Part shown: positions 1 to 7,389 of the stretch, piece by piece
Layout of the letters: the number at the start of each line of letters is the position of its first letter
How positions within the stretch are numbered: position 1 is the first letter of the stretch
Assembly: GCF_001311845.1 (NCBI RefSeq)
Contig: NZ_BBCC01000019.1
Location: 1-56,273 of the forward strand
Reading direction: 5' to 3'
DNA from: Desulfosarcina cetonica JCM 12296
GTDB lineage: Bacteria > Desulfobacterota > Desulfobacteria > Desulfobacterales > Desulfosarcinaceae
DNA length: 56,273 nt
Position numbers and translations under genes: made by a program
Notes under the pieces: model-generated
Databases searched by the model: none
What the model saw: the letters and a program-made list of their open reading frames with translations, nothing else
Told to the model about the DNA's origin: nothing

Positions 1-888
1 GGGCTCTCTATCCCACAGCCCCAGTTGGTAATTGCTCAATGACATCATGAGGCTAAAGGGGTAATCATAGCTACCAAGTGGCGTAGTAACTCTCAGCAAC
101 AACTCTGCAATCTCCATGGAAGAAGGATTCACGCTCTGCAATGGAAAGACGCACTTCGAAAAATCATTAGGAAAAATATTCTCAAATTCTCCTTTGAAGG
201 AAATGGTTAATTTCTCGCCATGTCTGAATTCAACGAACTCACCGCGTGCTAAGTACGTATAATATCTCCCTCTATTCGTCCGAAGTATGAGAGAGTTCGG
301 AAGAACAAGGGATAACCTGAAGGCACCGCGTGGGACAACGCTGGTACCAGAGTTTTTGATATTAATCTCTATATCCCAATGGGGCTCGCCTTTCGCTTTC
401 GAGACAACCTCACCCCCCTCGCTCAAGAGTTCCCCGTTAACAAAAAAGAGAAGAGATTTTATTAAGCTATCTGGCAATTGGCCTTTAGGGTTCTCAAGGC
501 ACCACCGAACACGACGTTCAAGCTCATCAACCATCTCTCTGATCTTGCCGCCGTAAATGATATGGGGATAATGCTTCAGGTCAAAAGGGATGTCTTCAGT
601 CCTTTGTGTAAGAAGGATGACCCTCTTATTAAGGGCGTGAGCGTAGCCAGTTTCATAAAAAACATTCGGGTTCCTGCCGGTCATGTCTGCGACTATTACG
701 TCTGCCTTTCCGATCTGGTTGTATATCCGTTCGAGTATAGACTCCTCGAAAATCTGCTCATCCACCCGTTCGCAGTATGCCCCAGCGTTTCGACATGCAG
801 CCTTAATCCCAAGTTCGTAAACGTCATCAAACTCCGATGTAAAAGGCATCAATACAAACACAAAGGTTTTGGGTCTCGTATCTTCCAT
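1..888 (-). CDS. NDT/TIR-like domain protein, integron cassette (3' end off window)
   Basis: An open frame of 296 codons runs from the ATG at 888 to the window edge without a stop, so the C-terminus is missing. The first ~85 residues carry the pattern MPF(x)nF, CERVDE, ADVIVADMTGRNPNVFYETG and YAHALNKRVILLT. This is the signature of the nucleoside 2-deoxyribosyltransferase-like / TIR-related family, in which the Glu of FYExGYAHA corresponds to the catalytic Glu of the NDT fold. The rest, from about residue 110, looks like a beta-rich domain I do not recognise. Family members hydrolyse or transfer nucleoside/NAD-type substrates, and several serve as anti-phage effectors. That role is inference here. 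It is the most distal cassette visible, and its upstream neighbour is an attC site. Confidence 0.7.
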   Translation of the reverse strand, partial: MEDTRPKTFVFVLMPFTSEFDDVYELGIKAACRNAGAYCERVDEQIFEESILERIYNQIGKADVIVADMTGRNPNVFYETGYAHALNKRVILLTQRTEDIPFDLKHYPHIIYGGKIREMVDELERRVRWCLENPKGQLPDSLIKSLLFFVNGELLSEGGEVVSKAKGEPHWDIEINIKNSGTSVVPRGAFRLSLVLPNSLILRTNRGRYYTYLARGEFVEFRHGEKLTISFKGEFENIFPNDFSKCVFPLQSVNPSSMEIAELLLRVTTPLGSYDYPFSLMMSLSNYQLGLWDREP

Positions 889-916
889 TTCTAATTTTTT
901 TTGCCCCATTTATTTA

Positions 917-1046
917 TGCCCAACGCCATGCTAAGCGGGCCGGGAATAAACACTGCTAAGTGTTCAGAACAATTAGGACTTTCAATAAATGACAATGGCC
1001 AAAATGCCGCCGCCTTTCCCGGTCCGCTTAAGCTACTGGTTGGCAT
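917..1046 (-). other. attC recombination site, long (~130 bp) type
   Basis: Read on the minus strand, the site starts with TGCCAAC (R'') and ends with GTTGGGC (R', a perfect GTTRRRY). Nested inside are the near-complementary arms TTAAGCGGACCGGGAA and TTCCCGGCCCGCTTAG. The centre holds a further hairpin, AACACT-TAGC-AGTGTT. Size and architecture resemble the long VCR-type attC sites of chromosomal integrons. It closes the cassette that carries the 91-codon gene. Confidence 0.75.
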
Positions 1047-1063
1047 TCGTCTTCATTTTAAAT

Positions 1064-1333
1064 TCAAAATGGGATATCAAAATCCCTGTCAACATGTTTT
1101 TTTACACCATTATCTTCTATTTCATTTTCTATGTATTCCCACATCTCGTTCTGATGTAGCCAAATGGGATCAGCATTCCTACGAATGAACTCATCCACGT
1201 CCATCCCGTCAATAGTGGGAGGCCGCTTAACACGTTTTTGCTTACCATTTATAAAAATGGTCTTGTACTGCTCACGGCGTCGTTTTTTCTCTGCCTTTTC
1301 AGCGAGTGTATGTTTTCGTTTTTGTTTTGCCAT
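1064..1333 (-). CDS. small basic hypothetical protein, integron cassette
   Basis: An 89-residue frame from the ATG at 1333. A TTG two codons upstream is the alternative start. The first 35 residues are very rich in Lys and Arg (KQKRKH, EKKRRREQ), and the C-terminal half is acidic (DGMDVDEF, ENEIEDN). No catalytic motif, signal peptide or membrane segment is visible. The gene lies between two attC sites and fills its cassette almost completely, as integron cassette genes do. The function is unknown to me; the basic N-terminus could bind nucleic acid, but this is a guess. Confidence 0.55.
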   Translation of the reverse strand: MAKQKRKHTLAEKAEKKRRREQYKTIFINGKQKRVKRPPTIDGMDVDEFIRRNADPIWLHQNEMWEYIENEIEDNGVKKHVDRDFDIPF

Positions 1334-1352
1334 GTTCAATCTCTGATTTAAA

Positions 1353-1410
1353 TGCCAACGGTTTAATCACCGGACCAGCTTTTGGGGTCCGGTGCATTTT
1401 CTGGTTGTGC
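1353..1410 (-). other. attC recombination site, short (~58 bp) type
   Basis: On the minus strand it runs from GCACAAC (R''-like) to GTTGGCA (R'). The core is the perfect 9-bp hairpin CACCGGACC / GGTCCGGTG. It overlaps the last codons of the alpha/beta hydrolase gene, as often seen in compact cassettes. Confidence 0.65.
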
Positions 1411-2244
1411 TCCATTTGTGCCTAACGAATGCTCCTTCAGCCAACTGCTCAGTACAGCGAAGAAATCATCCTTTGCGTGTTTTTCGATCTCGGGATCATG
1501 ACCGCATCGAGGAAATTCGTGGTACTGCAAGTGAGGTATGTACCGCTTCAGGGTATCCCAGATCATAGATCCCGGGTGGGGATCGTCGGCACCGTGTAGC
1601 ATGATTGTCGGAACCTTCACGGAAGTGAATGACTGTGGGTAGATGCCCTTTTCTTGGGATCGCAGCATGTCCTGCCAAGTTTCTTTATGGCCTTGCATGT
1701 CAAACGGTTCAGGTGCCAGGGAGGCATCGTCAATTGGCAATGGCTCATAAGTGTCTGTCATCCCATGCCACTTCATTATCTGCGCACCTATGTCCAGTTG
1801 CAGGTCAGCCTTATGCTCGGGGTGCTTGGATATGTAGTCGGCGATCTTCAGCCTTCGTTTCTGGGCGATGACCTTACGGGATTCCTTGTCAAATGTCCCG
1901 CAGCCAACAAGGGCCATGCTGTTGATCGTTTCCGAGTATTCTGCCGCGTAGGCCAAGGCCAGCATGGCACCCCACGACGAACCGACAAGGGCGGGTTTCT
2001 CGCCTTTGCAGCGCGAAAGAATTAGGTTGTGTAGATCCTGAATGTGAACCGCGACGGTCAGCGGTATTTCGCCGCTTGGGCGTTGCCACGGCTCGATCAC
2101 CCGGAAATTGCGGGATAGCCCTTGTGCCAACCGCACTGCGCTACCCGTCGTACCCGGCCCTCCGTGCAGGGTGATTACCAAGGGACCATGGTCTCCATGG
2201 AAGCGAATACGACGGTTTCTATTCCAGCCTATCTTCATGTTCAT
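1363..2244 (-). CDS. alpha/beta hydrolase (proline iminopeptidase-like), integron cassette
   Basis: A 293-residue alpha/beta-hydrolase-fold enzyme. HGGPG at residues 27-31 is the oxyanion-hole motif typical of prolyl iminopeptidases. The nucleophile elbow is G88-S-S90-W-G92. The acid is Asp220 or Asp221 in HGADDPH, and the catalytic His is His249 in RCGHDPEIE. All triad residues are present, so the enzyme should be active; the substrate cannot be told from sequence. There is no signal peptide, so it is probably cytoplasmic. Start: ATG at 2244, with another ATG two codons later. Its 3' end runs into the attC at 1353-1410, and an attC precedes it. No homology to other cassette genes is apparent. 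Confidence 0.8.
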   Translation of the reverse strand: MNMKIGWNRNRRIRFHGDHGPLVITLHGGPGTTGSAVRLAQGLSRNFRVIEPWQRPSGEIPLTVAVHIQDLHNLILSRCKGEKPALVGSSWGAMLALAYAAEYSETINSMALVGCGTFDKESRKVIAQKRRLKIADYISKHPEHKADLQLDIGAQIMKWHGMTDTYEPLPIDDASLAPEPFDMQGHKETWQDMLRSQEKGIYPQSFTSVKVPTIMLHGADDPHPGSMIWDTLKRYIPHLQYHEFPRCGHDPEIEKHAKDDFFAVLSSWLKEHSLGTNGAQPENAPDPKSWSGD

Positions 2245-2256
2245 CTGTCACTCTTA

Positions 2257-2333
2257 GGGCACAACGTTCCGCATAACCGGATGGCAATGGAGCGCAGCGT
2301 AATTGCCAGTCCGAGTTAATGCGGTTGTTGGCC
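2257..2333 (-). other. attC recombination site (~77 bp)
   Basis: The outer repeats GGCCAAC and GTTGTGCCC (minus strand) enclose the arms CCGCATTAACTCGG.. and ..CCGGTTATGCGG. These pair over about 20 bp with unpaired extra bases, as in folded attC bottom strands. The stop codon of the upstream cassette gene (2316) lies inside it. Confidence 0.7.
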
Positions 2334-3938
2334 TGTGATCTCTTCAAGCCAAGCCCGGTTCCAGGCAATACGATAACCCATTAATTGTTCAATAGTAGAG
2401 CCCATTATATCAGGGCTTTGTATTCTTCTAATCCTCTTTACTTGAATTGTGCAAACTAAATGAGAACCTAAGCCAAACCCTGAGAGACGTCTGCGACGAT
2501 AATCTTTACAAAAAACGCTAATACGAGCGTAACCCAATGGAAGATAACGGATACTTTTGTATAGTGGTAATTTTTTACGTGCTTCCGAGAGAGCTTTTCT
2601 TACCGCTTTCCTCCGGATCTTTCGAATAATATCTTGTGTGATTGAACTCTTATGACTTTCTATATAAACACTCCCATTAAGTACAGCACCCCAAGCATTT
2701 CTATGTATATTAGCTTCTCGGATGTAAATTTCAGGATGGCCAAATTGCCTTTTTATATCTGATATTGCAATTGGCATGTTTAATTTGAAACTCAAAACAA
2801 TATTTTGAATGCGGGCAATGAATCGGGGTGTTTTTATTCGGGGAACATAAAACACTAAATCGTTTTCAAGTACGCCCTTATAATCTTCAAGAATGGCATC
2901 TTGCTTATTCCTTAGATCATGGAGCTTTTTGCCATCGAATGCTGCCCACCCAGGCCAAGAGGAGGATGAACGTATGGAAAAGAAATAGCGATCATATCCC
3001 GGCGCAAAACTTTCAACAAGAACGCCTGTCTGAAATGTTGATATTTGGACCTTTCCGTAATCAGCAGTCTTCGGCCTTGCATATATTATAAGTTGGTTCA
3101 ATCCCGTGAATTTAGAAGGTGTGCAACCTACAATCTCCCACCATGGGGTTCTGGTTTCCTCTTTAAGCTCTTCCAGCAACAGCTGTTGAGGCAATCGATA
3201 TCCATTTGGTTGATGTACTAAAAGGAAAAGGGAAAGTGCAAGGGCCAGAGAGTTGCAAGAATCAAGAAGATCATCAAATACCCTAACGATATCTCTATCA
3301 CTGTATTTTTCTTCATTCCCTTTCTTGTCGCGGTACAAAATTTCGTTTTGAAGATATGTAATACCACCATGGGCTATGGCATTTCTAACTATGTGCTTGT
3401 ATGGGTTGACAACATCAGACAATATAGTTCTTTTTATCTCTTCGACGATTGGGAATAAATCTAAGCCATCTGTTCCCTTGCCACGATCAATTCGTGAAAA
3501 ACAGGCAACGATACGACAAAATGGAGTAAAAACGGCTTCTGTAAGCCTAAGATAAGAAGGGTGTATTTGTTGATCAATAAACCTTATGAGTTCAAAATCA
3601 TCAAGTTTATCAATAAAATCGTGCCAGTCTAAATTGTTGATCTCTTCGAGATGGAGGAATGATCGGTTCAACTCAGCATCATGATCAGTCAAATATTGCT
3701 GAAATGCACCTTGATTCTTTCGATTTCTATCCTCTAACCACCTATAAAAAATATTGTAAACAGATTGCGAATAAAAACGCTGTGGTGATCTATTAATGTA
3801 TTTATGAATAGAAAGGAAGTGATCGTGTGAACAGTTTTCCAACTCAGGAAAGTGTTCCTTGATATCGCTACGTTTTCGTGCATGAGTGTTCCGTAGCAGG
3901 GGATTTTCAAGTATGTTTTTTAAAGCTTCCATATTCAT
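2316..3938 (-). CDS. 540-aa protein with HEPN-like R-x4-H motif, integron cassette
   Basis: I do not recognise the full protein. The clearest signal is Arg185-NAIA-His190 (RNAIAHGG) within a helical region (about residues 120-260). It fits the R-x4-6-H active site of HEPN ribonucleases, common in toxin-antitoxin and abortive-infection proteins. The C-terminal ~200 residues are basic (IRRKAVRKALSEARKK, KDYRRRRLSG), consistent with nucleic-acid binding. Length is large for a cassette gene. There is no signal peptide or membrane segment. Start: ATG at 3938, with a second ATG two codons on; the attC of the preceding cassette ends only a few bases upstream, so translation signals must lie in or next to that attC. 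A defence function is inference. Confidence 0.6.
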   Translation of the reverse strand: MNMEALKNILENPLLRNTHARKRSDIKEHFPELENCSHDHFLSIHKYINRSPQRFYSQSVYNIFYRWLEDRNRKNQGAFQQYLTDHDAELNRSFLHLEEINNLDWHDFIDKLDDFELIRFIDQQIHPSYLRLTEAVFTPFCRIVACFSRIDRGKGTDGLDLFPIVEEIKRTILSDVVNPYKHIVRNAIAHGGITYLQNEILYRDKKGNEEKYSDRDIVRVFDDLLDSCNSLALALSLFLLVHQPNGYRLPQQLLLEELKEETRTPWWEIVGCTPSKFTGLNQLIIYARPKTADYGKVQISTFQTGVLVESFAPGYDRYFFSIRSSSSWPGWAAFDGKKLHDLRNKQDAILEDYKGVLENDLVFYVPRIKTPRFIARIQNIVLSFKLNMPIAISDIKRQFGHPEIYIREANIHRNAWGAVLNGSVYIESHKSSITQDIIRKIRRKAVRKALSEARKKLPLYKSIRYLPLGYARISVFCKDYRRRRLSGFGLGSHLVCTIQVKRIRRIQSPDIMGSTIEQLMGYRIAWNRAWLEEITGQQPH

Positions 3939-3942
3939 TGAA

Positions 3943-4003
3943 GGCCAACGCCAGCTTCACGCGCGGCGGCTTTTTGCCGTCGCTGTGAAAGCAGAGGTTA
4001 TCC
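3943..4003 (-). other. attC recombination site (61 bp), twin of 5455-5515
   Basis: On the minus strand: GGATAAC, then CTTTCACAGCGACGGC, an A-rich loop, GCCGCCGCGCGTGAAG, and CGTTGGCC. The arms pair with one-sided extra bases. The interior is nearly identical to the attC at 5455-5515, with paired changes in the arms (TTCAC/GTGAA here, TTAAC/GTTAA there). Such covariation strongly supports a folded attC. Confidence 0.85.
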
Positions 4004-4034
4004 ATTTTTTTGCAACACCTGAATTCACAACTAA

Positions 4035-5021
4035 TTATAAAAATTTATGTGAAATCAAATAAAGTATCGCATTCATCTCCTGATAAAATAGATTCCTATA
4101 AATGTCAGGATCGCTAAAAACATCATCCCACACTAAATTATGGCCAGTTGTATTTCTCAATCTTGATGTTGCAATAAATGCTGACTGAATTGAGTTCCCA
4201 TCAATTCCATCCACGACTTCTTGCAGCGTGCTAGAGCCGGTTGGGATTTGTCCTGGAAAGTCAGCCTGAAATACATGAGAATTCAGAATATTTCCGAGCG
4301 AACGCCGTGGCTGTGCAGGATCGGGATATAAGTGTTTTAATAGTGATTCGAAAATTAAGCCACCTTTGAAAAGATGAATAAGAAAAGGGAGGATAGAACC
4401 CCCAATAGAACTTCTTATACGAAGCTCTGAATATCGATCAATAAATTCCAAAAGAAAAACATAGAAGCCACTAACTATTGTACGCTTTGTGACATCTTGC
4501 TCGAGGACAAGAACTCGAACAAAACTATCAACAAAGGATTGTATGTCCAAAGGCGGTCTTCCCGAAATATTGTTGAATCTATTTAGCTCCTGAACAAGGT
4601 ATTGCCTGACATTTTCAATGGTTCGACTTGCCACTTGTGTATGAGGATCTTGAAGAGTGAGAAATGCTGCTCCAGGTTGATTGATCCAGTCATTAGGAAG
4701 TTTTCGTATATCTTCAGAAATAGCCGCATCAATATAAAATAGCGCTTTTTCAAAGTTACGGAGATCAAATGCTGTCCAGCTAAGGAAATAAAATGGTGTT
4801 CCTTTATGTATAGAATGATATTTTTCTGTGTCATCTTCTTCAAGTATCCTGAGCAATTCCTCGTAATCGCTGGAACGCTCATATGGTCTGTCTACCCAGT
4901 TTAGAACGTTACCAGGCCCAAAAGTACTAAAAAACCAATCCCCATCTTCCGGGCCGTTGATTTCCAAGTTTCCATAGACCTCCCTCAAATGTTGAACCAA
5001 TGCTGTCGATAAAAAATACAT
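4035..5021 (-). CDS. 328-aa protein with C-terminal HEPN-like R-x4-H motif, integron cassette
   Basis: I do not recognise the family. Residues ~60-130 (FLSWTAFDLRNFEKALFYID) look like a TPR-type helical hairpin. Near the C-terminus Arg289-NTTG-His294 (RLRNTTGHNLVW) matches the HEPN R-x4-6-H pattern, embedded in predicted helices. A hydrophobic patch around residues 170-215 (VSGFYVFLLEF, GGSILPFLIHLF) looks like buried helices, not a clear membrane anchor. Start: ATG at 5021. The gene lies alone in its cassette between attC sites at 3943 and 5035. It is the second cassette with this motif, with no obvious similarity to the first. A HEPN RNase or HEPN-fold scaffold is the leading hypothesis. 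Confidence 0.55.
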   Translation of the reverse strand: MYFLSTALVQHLREVYGNLEINGPEDGDWFFSTFGPGNVLNWVDRPYERSSDYEELLRILEEDDTEKYHSIHKGTPFYFLSWTAFDLRNFEKALFYIDAAISEDIRKLPNDWINQPGAAFLTLQDPHTQVASRTIENVRQYLVQELNRFNNISGRPPLDIQSFVDSFVRVLVLEQDVTKRTIVSGFYVFLLEFIDRYSELRIRSSIGGSILPFLIHLFKGGLIFESLLKHLYPDPAQPRRSLGNILNSHVFQADFPGQIPTGSSTLQEVVDGIDGNSIQSAFIATSRLRNTTGHNLVWDDVFSDPDIYRNLFYQEMNAILYLISHKFL

Positions 5022-5034
5022 TTGTCCTCCGCAT

Positions 5035-5164
5035 GGATAACGGTGAAGTGAGGGGCCGGGAGATTTAAACCTGAAACCTCTACGGAACCCATTGAAAGTC
5101 TATTGACGAAATATGGTTAAAAATGCACGGCTTCTCCCGGTCCCACTCAACTGACTGGTTCGCC
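5035..5164 (-). other. attC recombination site, long (~130 bp) type
   Basis: The plus strand begins GGATAACGGTGAAGTGAG and ends CTGACTGGTTCGCC. The inner arms GTGAGGGGCCGGGAGA and TCTCCCGGTCCCACTC are complementary with two mismatches. The length equals that of the site at 917-1046, suggesting a second attC subfamily in the same array. Confidence 0.75.
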
Positions 5165-5175
5165 GCAGGCGACGG

Positions 5176-5433
5176 TCATAGTTTTTTACCCCACCGCAAC
5201 TCAGGTTTTTCTCCCTTTTTCCAACATATGAAAAGTAAGATTCCAGTAAGAACGAAAACATAAATAATAAAAGGAATAGCCAACCAAGGAGATCGCTTTA
5301 TAAGGAGCGCGCCAATAATCACAAGAACGATATAGCTCAAGAAAACAATCCATCCTTGCCAAGTAGCAAACAGGCCCCACCCGATTCCATATTTCATTGC
5401 AGGGAACCAGATATCTTTATCATTCTTACTCAT
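5176..5433 (-). CDS. small two-helix membrane protein, integron cassette
   Basis: An 85-residue protein from the ATG at 5433. Two strong transmembrane helices lie at about residues 27-47 (WIVFLSYIVLVIIGALLI) and 52-70 (AIPFIIYVFVLTGILLFIC), joined by a short KRSPW turn. The C-terminal tail is basic (KKGEKPELRWGKKL). The aromatic N-terminus contains WGLFATWQGW. Small double-spanning proteins of this kind are common integron cassette products of unknown role. Positive-inside considerations suggest the loop and tail cannot both be cytoplasmic without a flip, so topology is undecided. No partner gene shares the cassette. Confidence 0.6.
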   Translation of the reverse strand: MSKNDKDIWFPAMKYGIGWGLFATWQGWIVFLSYIVLVIIGALLIKRSPWLAIPFIIYVFVLTGILLFICWKKGEKPELRWGKKL

Positions 5434-5454
5434 AATATTTTCACCGAATAAATT

Positions 5455-5515
5455 GGCGAACGGTTGCTTAACGCGCGGCGGCTTTTTGCCGTCGCTGTTA
5501 AAGCAGAGGTTAGCG
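5455..5515 (-). other. attC recombination site (61 bp), twin of 3943-4003
   Basis: On the minus strand: CGCTAAC, CTTTAACAGCGACGGC, A-rich loop, GCCGCCGCGCGTTAAGC, CGTTCGCC. The interior is identical to the 3943-4003 site except at positions that change in pairs. R'' and R' differ between the twins, as expected because R' ends are exchanged by recombination. Confidence 0.85.
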
Positions 5516-5534
5516 AAAAATCATATCTTTTAAT

Positions 5535-6089
5535 CTAAGCTGTGGCATTTGCAGACTTTTCTATAGGCCTTTCTATCTCAAACATGTCAAGGTAATTATT
5601 TAAAGGCACACAGCAAATCAATTGGCCATCATTTCTAACACATGCGACTTGCATATAATCATCCAAAGATGTGCCTCCGCCGCCTTTAGGTGGTATTTTA
5701 TATTTAAGAAGCGTTTCTACATAATCTTTAAAAATGTCCATGTTTATCCCAGACAATAGGGCATTTGAGACATCAGGGTACTTTTTGTGAGAGAAATATG
5801 TTTTTGATTCAAGCTGCAAACCATTTTCGAGTTTTCCATAAATAAAAAAGTGATGTGAATCTCTTTCCTGTAATGCATTTCGAGCTTCAGCGTAATTTAA
5901 ATATTTATCAACTTCTCTGCTGATATCTGCTTCATATCGTTTAAATTCAATCAATGAAAATAAATTCTCTTTTGAATATAATGCATCTCCGATTCTTTCA
6001 TGGACCCCATCCATCGGTGCAATAATCGCGTCGTAATTGAAATAATTTAACACGAACATATACTCTACTGTTTTTTCCCACCAATTCAT
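5535..6089 (-). CDS. PD-(D/E)xK nuclease-like protein, first visible integron cassette
   Basis: A 184-residue protein starting at the ATG at 6089. Asp35 in RIGDALYS followed by Glu48-Phe-Lys50 in SLIEFKRYE reproduces the D-x(10-20)-ExK active site of PD-(D/E)xK nucleases. An upstream helix (WWEKTVEYMFVLNYF) could supply the early acidic residue. Residues 135-141 form a Gly-rich loop (KGGGGTS). No HNH, signal peptide or membrane segment is seen. It lies between the attC at 5455 and the GTTAGCG boundary at 6106, so it is the cassette nearest the array's promoter end and would be the best expressed. Nuclease assignment rests on motif spacing only. Confidence 0.5.
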   Translation of the reverse strand: MNWWEKTVEYMFVLNYFNYDAIIAPMDGVHERIGDALYSKENLFSLIEFKRYEADISREVDKYLNYAEARNALQERDSHHFFIYGKLENGLQLESKTYFSHKKYPDVSNALLSGINMDIFKDYVETLLKYKIPPKGGGGTSLDDYMQVACVRNDGQLICCVPLNNYLDMFEIERPIEKSANATA

Positions 6090-6104
6090 TGTAGCCTTCT
6101 CCTC

Positions 6105-6112
6105 GCTAACGT
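6105..6112 (-). other. array boundary: GTTAGCG crossover triplet, possible attI
   Basis: The minus strand reads CGTTAGCG, the same R'-type heptamer seen at the cassette junctions. Beyond it, no matching R'' and no attC-sized hairpin are found. This is what the attI side of an array, or the scar of a lost platform, would look like. No integrase gene follows on either strand. Confidence 0.4.
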
Positions 6113-6166
6113 GGATTAGACGACCGAACTGTCGCCTTATAAGGCGTCTCTTTAGCAGACGAAATC

Positions 6167-6196
6167 GTATTATTGGTCACATCAGTCCAATAATAC
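6167..6196. repeat. perfect 10-bp stem hairpin
   Basis: GTATTATTGG, 10-base loop, CCAATAATAC. The inner ATTGG/CCAAT bases are shared with the palindrome at 6211-6236 and the 6550-6569 hairpin, so these may be related elements. Confidence 0.6.
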
Positions 6197-6210
6197 CCCT
6201 TATTTCCGGT

Positions 6211-6236
6211 GTTATTGGCCTCATGAGGCCAATAAC
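6211..6236. repeat. perfect 26-bp palindrome
   Basis: GTTATTGGCCTCA is followed directly by TGAGGCCAATAAC with no loop. Matching CGAAATC arms flank the wider region (6160-6166 and 6244-6250), giving a nested structure of about 90 bp. A fully symmetric site of this length suits a dimeric binding protein or a transposon/rolling-circle hairpin. Confidence 0.6.
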
Positions 6237-6510
6237 AAATTAAGATTTCGTAAAAATAGTGGAGCAACATGAACAAAAGTACATACAAATGATCGGTCAA
6301 CAATACATCTAAAATGGTGCGAATGGAACGGTAGACTGTTATTACAGCTACCCTGGATTACATATTAAGTCAATTAGATATTGATCTATTTGGAGGAGTA
6401 TTGACTCGCTGAGCGAGTTGGATATGGCGAAAGTGATACCTTCTGGCATGATCTTATAGCCGCAACAAATTGCCTTAGTACCCCTGTTCGTAAATACGGT
6501 GACGTACCGA

Positions 6511-6609
6511 GATTGTCGAGGCGCCCGGGGTGCAAGGCGCGAGAAGCGGCCAATAGCCATAGCTATTGGCGCGCCGAATAACGAAGCGAGTCGGAATGCA
6601 TCGGCAATC
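6511..6609. repeat. ~99-bp imperfect palindromic repeat element
   Basis: The outer ends GATTGTCGAGGCG and TGCATCGGCAATC pair imperfectly. The centre is the perfect hairpin CCAATAGC-CATA-GCTATTGG (6550-6569). The arms include GGCGCGAGAAGCGGC and GCCGAATAACGAAGCGAG. It has the build of a dispersed intergenic palindromic repeat (REP/MITE-like). A small hairpin, AAATAC-CATC-GTATTT, follows at once. Confidence 0.5.
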
Positions 6610-6669
6610 AAATACCATCGTATTTGAAATTCTCCGGTCAAAGTGAATCGCGGTGGCACACCCGCGGCT

Positions 6670-7383
6670 TCACCGGCAGCCGGCAGTGCGCAGAGCCAGG
6701 CCCAAGCGAAACGCCAGCTGCTCGTATTTTTCGGCGAAGGGTTCCCATCCGGGCATTCTTTCCGGATCGCCGGATGTCACGGCCAGCAGGCGATTGAGGG
6801 CGCGCTTGAGCCGACGGCAGACCGGCAGCCGGTTACCGGCGTCGAGGGTTTCCAGGAAGGGGGTCGCTTCCTGAAGGCGCAGGCTGGCAAGGTAGTAGAT
6901 CGCCGCCACGCTCTCGGGGGCCAGTCGGTAAAGTTCCTCGGCGGCGTCTTCGAATTGCTTCAGGGTATGCGCATCTGGCTGCAGGGTGTGGAGCCGCTCC
7001 AGGGCTTCGCAGAGCCGTTCCTGGTAGGTCCGTTGATCCTTGGTATCCTTGGTATCGCGCCACGCCGGATGCAGGTCCATTCCGATCTGGAGCTGCTCGG
7101 CGGCGCAGGTCAGGTGGTCCAGGGGATGGGGGCCGGTGGCCGCAAGTTGCAGGCAAGCCGTGCCCTTGAGCAGATGAAGCCGTGCGCAGCCGGTCGTGTC
7201 GGTTTCGCAGGTCACCGATTGGCGGGCTACCCAGGCGGCGTCACCATCGGCCAGGTGTTGTTCGAATGGAGAAATTTGGAAAAGGGAACAACCGGCCCCG
7301 ACAGCGATCAACAGGGGGCCGGCGAAGCGAGCCGCCCATCGCCATGGGGACCGATGTGGCAGGGTCTGCCGACGGCGCCGCAT
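6670..7383 (-). CDS. predicted outer-membrane lipoprotein with helical (TPR-like) repeats
   Basis: A 237-residue protein. An Arg-rich N-terminus, hydrophobic stretch AARFAGPLLIAVGA and lipobox-like VGAGC (Cys ~32) predict lipoprotein export; the residue after Cys is Ser, which favours outer-membrane sorting. The mature part is alpha-helical with TPR-like spacing (AAEELYRLAPESVAAIYYLASLRLQEA). Pairs of Cys (VTCETDTTGCARLHLLKGTACLQL) may form disulphides. It begins 6 bp after the stop of the ribbon-helix-helix gene, so the two are probably cotranscribed. No family name is recognised. Confidence 0.65.
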   Translation of the reverse strand: MRRRRQTLPHRSPWRWAARFAGPLLIAVGAGCSLFQISPFEQHLADGDAAWVARQSVTCETDTTGCARLHLLKGTACLQLAATGPHPLDHLTCAAEQLQIGMDLHPAWRDTKDTKDQRTYQERLCEALERLHTLQPDAHTLKQFEDAAEELYRLAPESVAAIYYLASLRLQEATPFLETLDAGNRLPVCRRLKRALNRLLAVTSGDPERMPGWEPFAEKYEQLAFRLGLALRTAGCR

Positions 7384-7389
7384 GGCTCC

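Larger units (their letters stand above)
6113..6669. other. 557-bp non-coding, palindrome-rich stretch
   Basis: Between the cassette array and the lipoprotein gene I see no frame with credible codon use or start signals. The stretch is dominated by perfect and imperfect palindromes at 6167-6196, 6211-6236, 6511-6609 and 6610-6625. The position is where an integron platform (attI, Pc, intI) would be expected, but there is no integrase. It may be a repeat-rich scar. Confidence 0.5.

Noticed and set aside
917..5515. CRISPR array
   Set aside because: The repeated elements are few, unequal in length, inverted-repeat in structure and separated by whole genes, which fits attC and not CRISPR.
6240..6303. 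Possible remnant of an integron integrase downstream of the boundary at 6112
   Set aside because: The frames are very short (for example seven codons from the ATG at 6270) and show no tyrosine recombinase motif.
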